A DNA stretch of 6,417 nt from JAMXLO01 sp036494925. GTDB taxonomy: Bacteria > Pseudomonadota > Alphaproteobacteria > Acetobacterales > Acetobacteraceae. Below, piece by piece: positions 4,481 through 6,417 of the stretch. Location of the stretch: contig DASXNR010000080.1 of the NCBI GenBank assembly GCA_036494925.1, positions 1 through 6,417 on the forward strand. Direction: 5' to 3'. Numbering within the stretch: the first letter of the stretch is position 1; every line of letters begins with the position of its first letter. Position numbers and translations under genes: made by a program. Below the pieces are notes generated by a model. It did no database searches. It saw nothing but the letters and a program-made list of their open reading frames with translations, and was not told where the DNA came from.

Positions 4481-5647
4481 ATGGACCAGCCCCTTCCCAC
4501 CGATCCGCACGCCGAGATCCGCGCCGAGGTCGCCAAGCTCTGCGCCCACTTCCCCGGCGAGTACTGGCGCAACCTGGACCGTGACCGCACCTATCCCACC
4601 GAATTCGTCCGCGCCCTCACCGAGGCCGGCTATCTTGCCGCGCTGATCCCCGAGGAATACGGCGGCGCCGGCCTGCCGCTGTCCGCTGCCGCGGCGATCC
4701 TCGAGACCATCCATGCCGAGGGCTGCAACGGTGCCGCCTGCCACGCGCAGATGTACATCATGGGCACCATCCTGCGGCACGGCTCGGCGAAGCAGAAGCA
4801 GGAGTACCTGCCGAAGATCGCCACCGGCGAACTGCGGCTGCAGGCGTTCGGCGTCACCGAGCCGACCAGCGGCACCGACACCACCTCGCTGCGCACATTC
4901 GCGAGGCGCGAGGGCGACCACTACGTGGTCAACGGCCAGAAAGTGTGGACCAGCCGCGCCGAGCATTCCGACCTGATGCTGCTGCTCGCCCGCACCACGC
5001 CGCGCGACCAGGCGAAACGTCGCACCGACGGCCTGTCCACCTTCATCGTCGACATGCGCGCCAGCATCGGCCACGGCATGACCATTCGGCCGCTGCGCAC
5101 CATGATGAACCACAACTCCACCGAGATCTTCTTCGACAACATGGTCGTGCCGGCGGCGAACCTGGTCGGCGAGGAGGGCAGGGGCTTCCGCTACATCATC
5201 GACGGCATGAACGCCGAACGCCTGTTGATCTCGGCGGAGTGCATCGGCGATGCGCGCTGGTTCCTCAAGAAGGCCACCGATTACGCGCGTGACCGCCAGG
5301 TGTTCGGCCGGCCGATCGGGCAGAATCAGGGCATCCAGTTCCCGCTAGCCCGCGCCTACGCGCAGATGCGCGCCGCCGAGCTGATGATCCGCGAGGGCTG
5401 CCAGAAATTCGAGGCCGGCCTGACGCCGGGCGAGGAAGCCAACATGGCCAAGCTGCTCGGCGCCGATGCATCATGGGCGGCGGCGGAGGCCTGCCTGCAG
5501 ACGCATGGCGGGTTCGGTTTCGCCGAGGAATACGATGTGGAGCGCAAGTATCGCGAGACGCGGCTGTACCAGGTGGCGCCGATCAGCACCAACCTGATCC
5601 TGTCCTATATTGCCGAGCATGTCCTTGGCCTGCCGCGGAGCTATTGA
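4481..5647 (+). CDS. Acyl-CoA dehydrogenase (FAD-dependent), subfamily lacking the C-terminal catalytic Glu
   Basis: This 388-residue enzyme has the full ACAD layout: N-terminal helical domain (1 to about 118), β domain with the FAD-contacting QAFGVTEPTSGTDTTS (121-136) and KVWTSRAEHSD (154-164), and C-terminal helical domain with RQVFGRPIGQNQ (272-283) and QTHGGFGFAEEYDVER (340-355). It would dehydrogenate an acyl-CoA at α,β and pass electrons to an electron-transfer flavoprotein. After RETRLYQ (358-364) the usual YEGT, which carries the catalytic Glu of medium- and short-chain enzymes, is replaced by VAPIST. A Glu in NAERLL (E246) aligns with the alternative base used by isovaleryl-CoA and long-chain dehydrogenases. 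The start has GGGAGA 6 nt upstream. The stop overlaps the next gene's ATG (TGATG), and a CoA-transferase follows, suggesting oxidation of an organic-acid CoA thioester rather than ordinary fatty acid. The substrate is not determinable. Confidence 0.95.
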   Translation: MDQPLPTDPHAEIRAEVAKLCAHFPGEYWRNLDRDRTYPTEFVRALTEAGYLAALIPEEYGGAGLPLSAAAAILETIHAEGCNGAACHAQMYIMGTILRHGSAKQKQEYLPKIATGELRLQAFGVTEPTSGTDTTSLRTFARREGDHYVVNGQKVWTSRAEHSDLMLLLARTTPRDQAKRRTDGLSTFIVDMRASIGHGMTIRPLRTMMNHNSTEIFFDNMVVPAANLVGEEGRGFRYIIDGMNAERLLISAECIGDARWFLKKATDYARDRQVFGRPIGQNQGIQFPLARAYAQMRAAELMIREGCQKFEAGLTPGEEANMAKLLGADASWAAAEACLQTHGGFGFAEEYDVERKYRETRLYQVAPISTNLILSYIAEHVLGLPRSY

Positions 5648-6228
5648 TGAGTGTGGCGCTGAAGAACCCGATGAGCCTGGGAGACTTCCTCGACTGGGAG
5701 AACCGACAGGAGTTCAAATACGAGTTCGACGGCTTCCAGCCGGTTGCCATGACCGGGGTGACCACTGCACACGCCGCGATCCAGCGTAATCTGCTTGGGC
5801 TGTTGTTCAACCGCCTCCGCGGCCATCGCTGCCAGGCCTATGGCAGCGACCTGAAGATCCAGGTCGCCGGGCGCATGCGCTATCCGGACGCTTTCATTGT
5901 CTGCTCGCCGATCACGCCGGGTGCCACGGTGATTGACGATCCGGTGGTGGTCTTTGAAATCCTCAGCCCTGGTACGTCCTACCAGGATCGCATCGAGAAG
6001 AACCGCGAATATCGCGCAACTCCCTCGATCCGGCGCTATGTCATTCTCGAACAGACCCGGCCCGCGGCCACGGTATATGCGCGCGCCGGCGATGACTGGG
6101 TGGCGGATGTTCTGGTCGGGGAAGCTGAACTGACGCTGCCAGAGATCGGCTCGAGCATTTCATTGTCTGAGGTCTACGAGGGTGTGCCGTTCCCGTCGGA
6201 AGACATTGCGACCGTGTCCGGCGCGTGA
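5647..6228 (+). CDS. Uma2-family (DUF820) putative PD-(D/E)XK endonuclease
   Basis: This 193-residue protein has the Uma2 pattern: FKYEFDGFQPVAMTG (23-37), AHAAIQRNLLGLL (41-53), RYPDAFIV (78-85), VVFEILSPGTSYQDRIEKNREY (101-122) and IRRYVILEQ (128-136). Likely metal-binding residues of the nuclease fold are D81 and E104, with K118 nearby. The family is predicted to have restriction-endonuclease-like folds; its biological role is largely unknown. The start is ATG 5647, whose A is the last base of the dehydrogenase stop; GGAG (5637-5640) is 6 nt upstream. The open frame reaches back to 5473, but that part is a shadow of the dehydrogenase. It ends in a GTGA overlap with the CoA-transferase gene, so all three should be cotranslated. 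A nuclease between two acyl-CoA metabolism genes is out of place functionally and may be an insertion that kept coupling. Confidence 0.9.
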   Translation: MSVALKNPMSLGDFLDWENRQEFKYEFDGFQPVAMTGVTTAHAAIQRNLLGLLFNRLRGHRCQAYGSDLKIQVAGRMRYPDAFIVCSPITPGATVIDDPVVVFEILSPGTSYQDRIEKNREYRATPSIRRYVILEQTRPAATVYARAGDDWVADVLVGEAELTLPEIGSSISLSEVYEGVPFPSEDIATVSGA

Positions 6229-6417
6229 CGCTTCCGCTCGCCAACCTCCTGGTCGTCTCGCTGGAACAGGCGGTCGCCGCGCCGTATTGCAGCTCGCGGC
6301 TGGCTGATGCCGGCGCGCGCGTGATCAAGATCGAGCGCGCCGAGGGCGACTTCGCGCGCGGCTACGACACGGCAGCGAACGGTCTGTCCAGCTATTTCGT
6401 CTGGCTCAATCGCGGCA
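6225..6417 (+). CDS. Class III (CaiB/BaiF) CoA-transferase, N-terminal part (cut by window edge)
   Basis: The 64 codons present read as the N-terminus of a family III CoA-transferase: LANLLVVSLEQAVAAPYC (5-22), then SRLADAGARVIKIERAEGDFARGYD (24-48) and SSYFVWLNRG (55-64). The motifs A-P-x-C-x-x-x-L-A-D-x-G-A-x-V-I-K-I-E and W-x-N-R-G are typical. The family moves CoA between an acyl-CoA donor and a carboxylic acid through an acyl-aspartyl intermediate; that Asp lies beyond the window. The start is GTG 6225, overlapping the Uma2 stop by GTGA; no separate ribosome site is visible, so translation probably relies on coupling. With the acyl-CoA dehydrogenase two genes upstream it likely forms an acid-activation and oxidation pathway. 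The substrate is unknown. Confidence 0.92.
   Translation, partial: MTLPLANLLVVSLEQAVAAPYCSSRLADAGARVIKIERAEGDFARGYDTAANGLSSYFVWLNRG

Noticed and set aside
3983..5113. 376-codon minus-strand frame crossing the intergenic region and the dehydrogenase
   Set aside because: It spans the inverted repeat and is antisense to a clear acyl-CoA dehydrogenase; its translation has no recognisable motif.
5473..5646. Upstream extension of the Uma2 frame
   Set aside because: It overlaps the conserved C-terminus of the dehydrogenase in another frame; the ATG at 5647 has a GGAG site and matches family length.

Overview
This is a GC-rich window with tightly packed, often overlapping genes on both strands. The protein families (a sulfopyruvate-decarboxylase-like α/β pair, a Nu-class glutathione transferase, an acyl-CoA dehydrogenase next to a CaiB/BaiF CoA-transferase, and an Uma2 nuclease) fit an alphaproteobacterium, tentatively Acetobacteraceae/Rhodospirillales. 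That assignment rests on family resemblance only. No rRNA, tRNA, CRISPR array, transposase or phage gene was seen.

Left third (1-2565, all minus strand). The order of transcription is a glutathione-transferase-like gene (2565-1852), a short leader holding a perfect 12-bp hairpin, a small coiled-coil protein with a C-terminal membrane anchor (1778-1440), and two thiamine-diphosphate half-enzymes. The Pyr-domain subunit (1435-917) and the PP-domain subunit (920-339) overlap by GTGA and should together form one decarboxylase active site between them. After a gap of about 225 bp comes the start of an exported or membrane-anchored protein that runs off the left edge (113-1).

Middle (2566-4480). 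A 121-bp divergent intergenic region separates the transferase from a plus-strand four-helix membrane protein of unknown function (2687-3547), which looks more AT-rich than its neighbours. Converging on it is a minus-strand gene (4088-3567) for a small anchored protein. Its C-terminal half is two gapless 43-residue copies of an undescribed cysteine-containing unit ending in HGW..Y.QAG.GC. Upstream of that gene lies a 392-bp gene-free region with a perfect 32-bp inverted repeat (4295-4326 / 4364-4395), itself built of a 10-bp period. This looks like an interspersed palindromic element.

Right third (4481-6417, plus strand). This is a translationally coupled operon: acyl-CoA dehydrogenase, then (TGATG overlap) an Uma2-family PD-(D/E)XK nuclease, then (GTGA overlap) a class III CoA-transferase cut by the right edge. 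The dehydrogenase lacks the usual C-terminal catalytic Glu and carries one at the isovaleryl-CoA-dehydrogenase position instead. The CoA-transferase would activate an organic acid that the dehydrogenase then oxidises; the nuclease is the unexplained passenger.

The strongest candidates for something new are the duplicated Cys/HGW repeat protein, the palindromic element beside it, and the Uma2 gene inside a catabolic operon.
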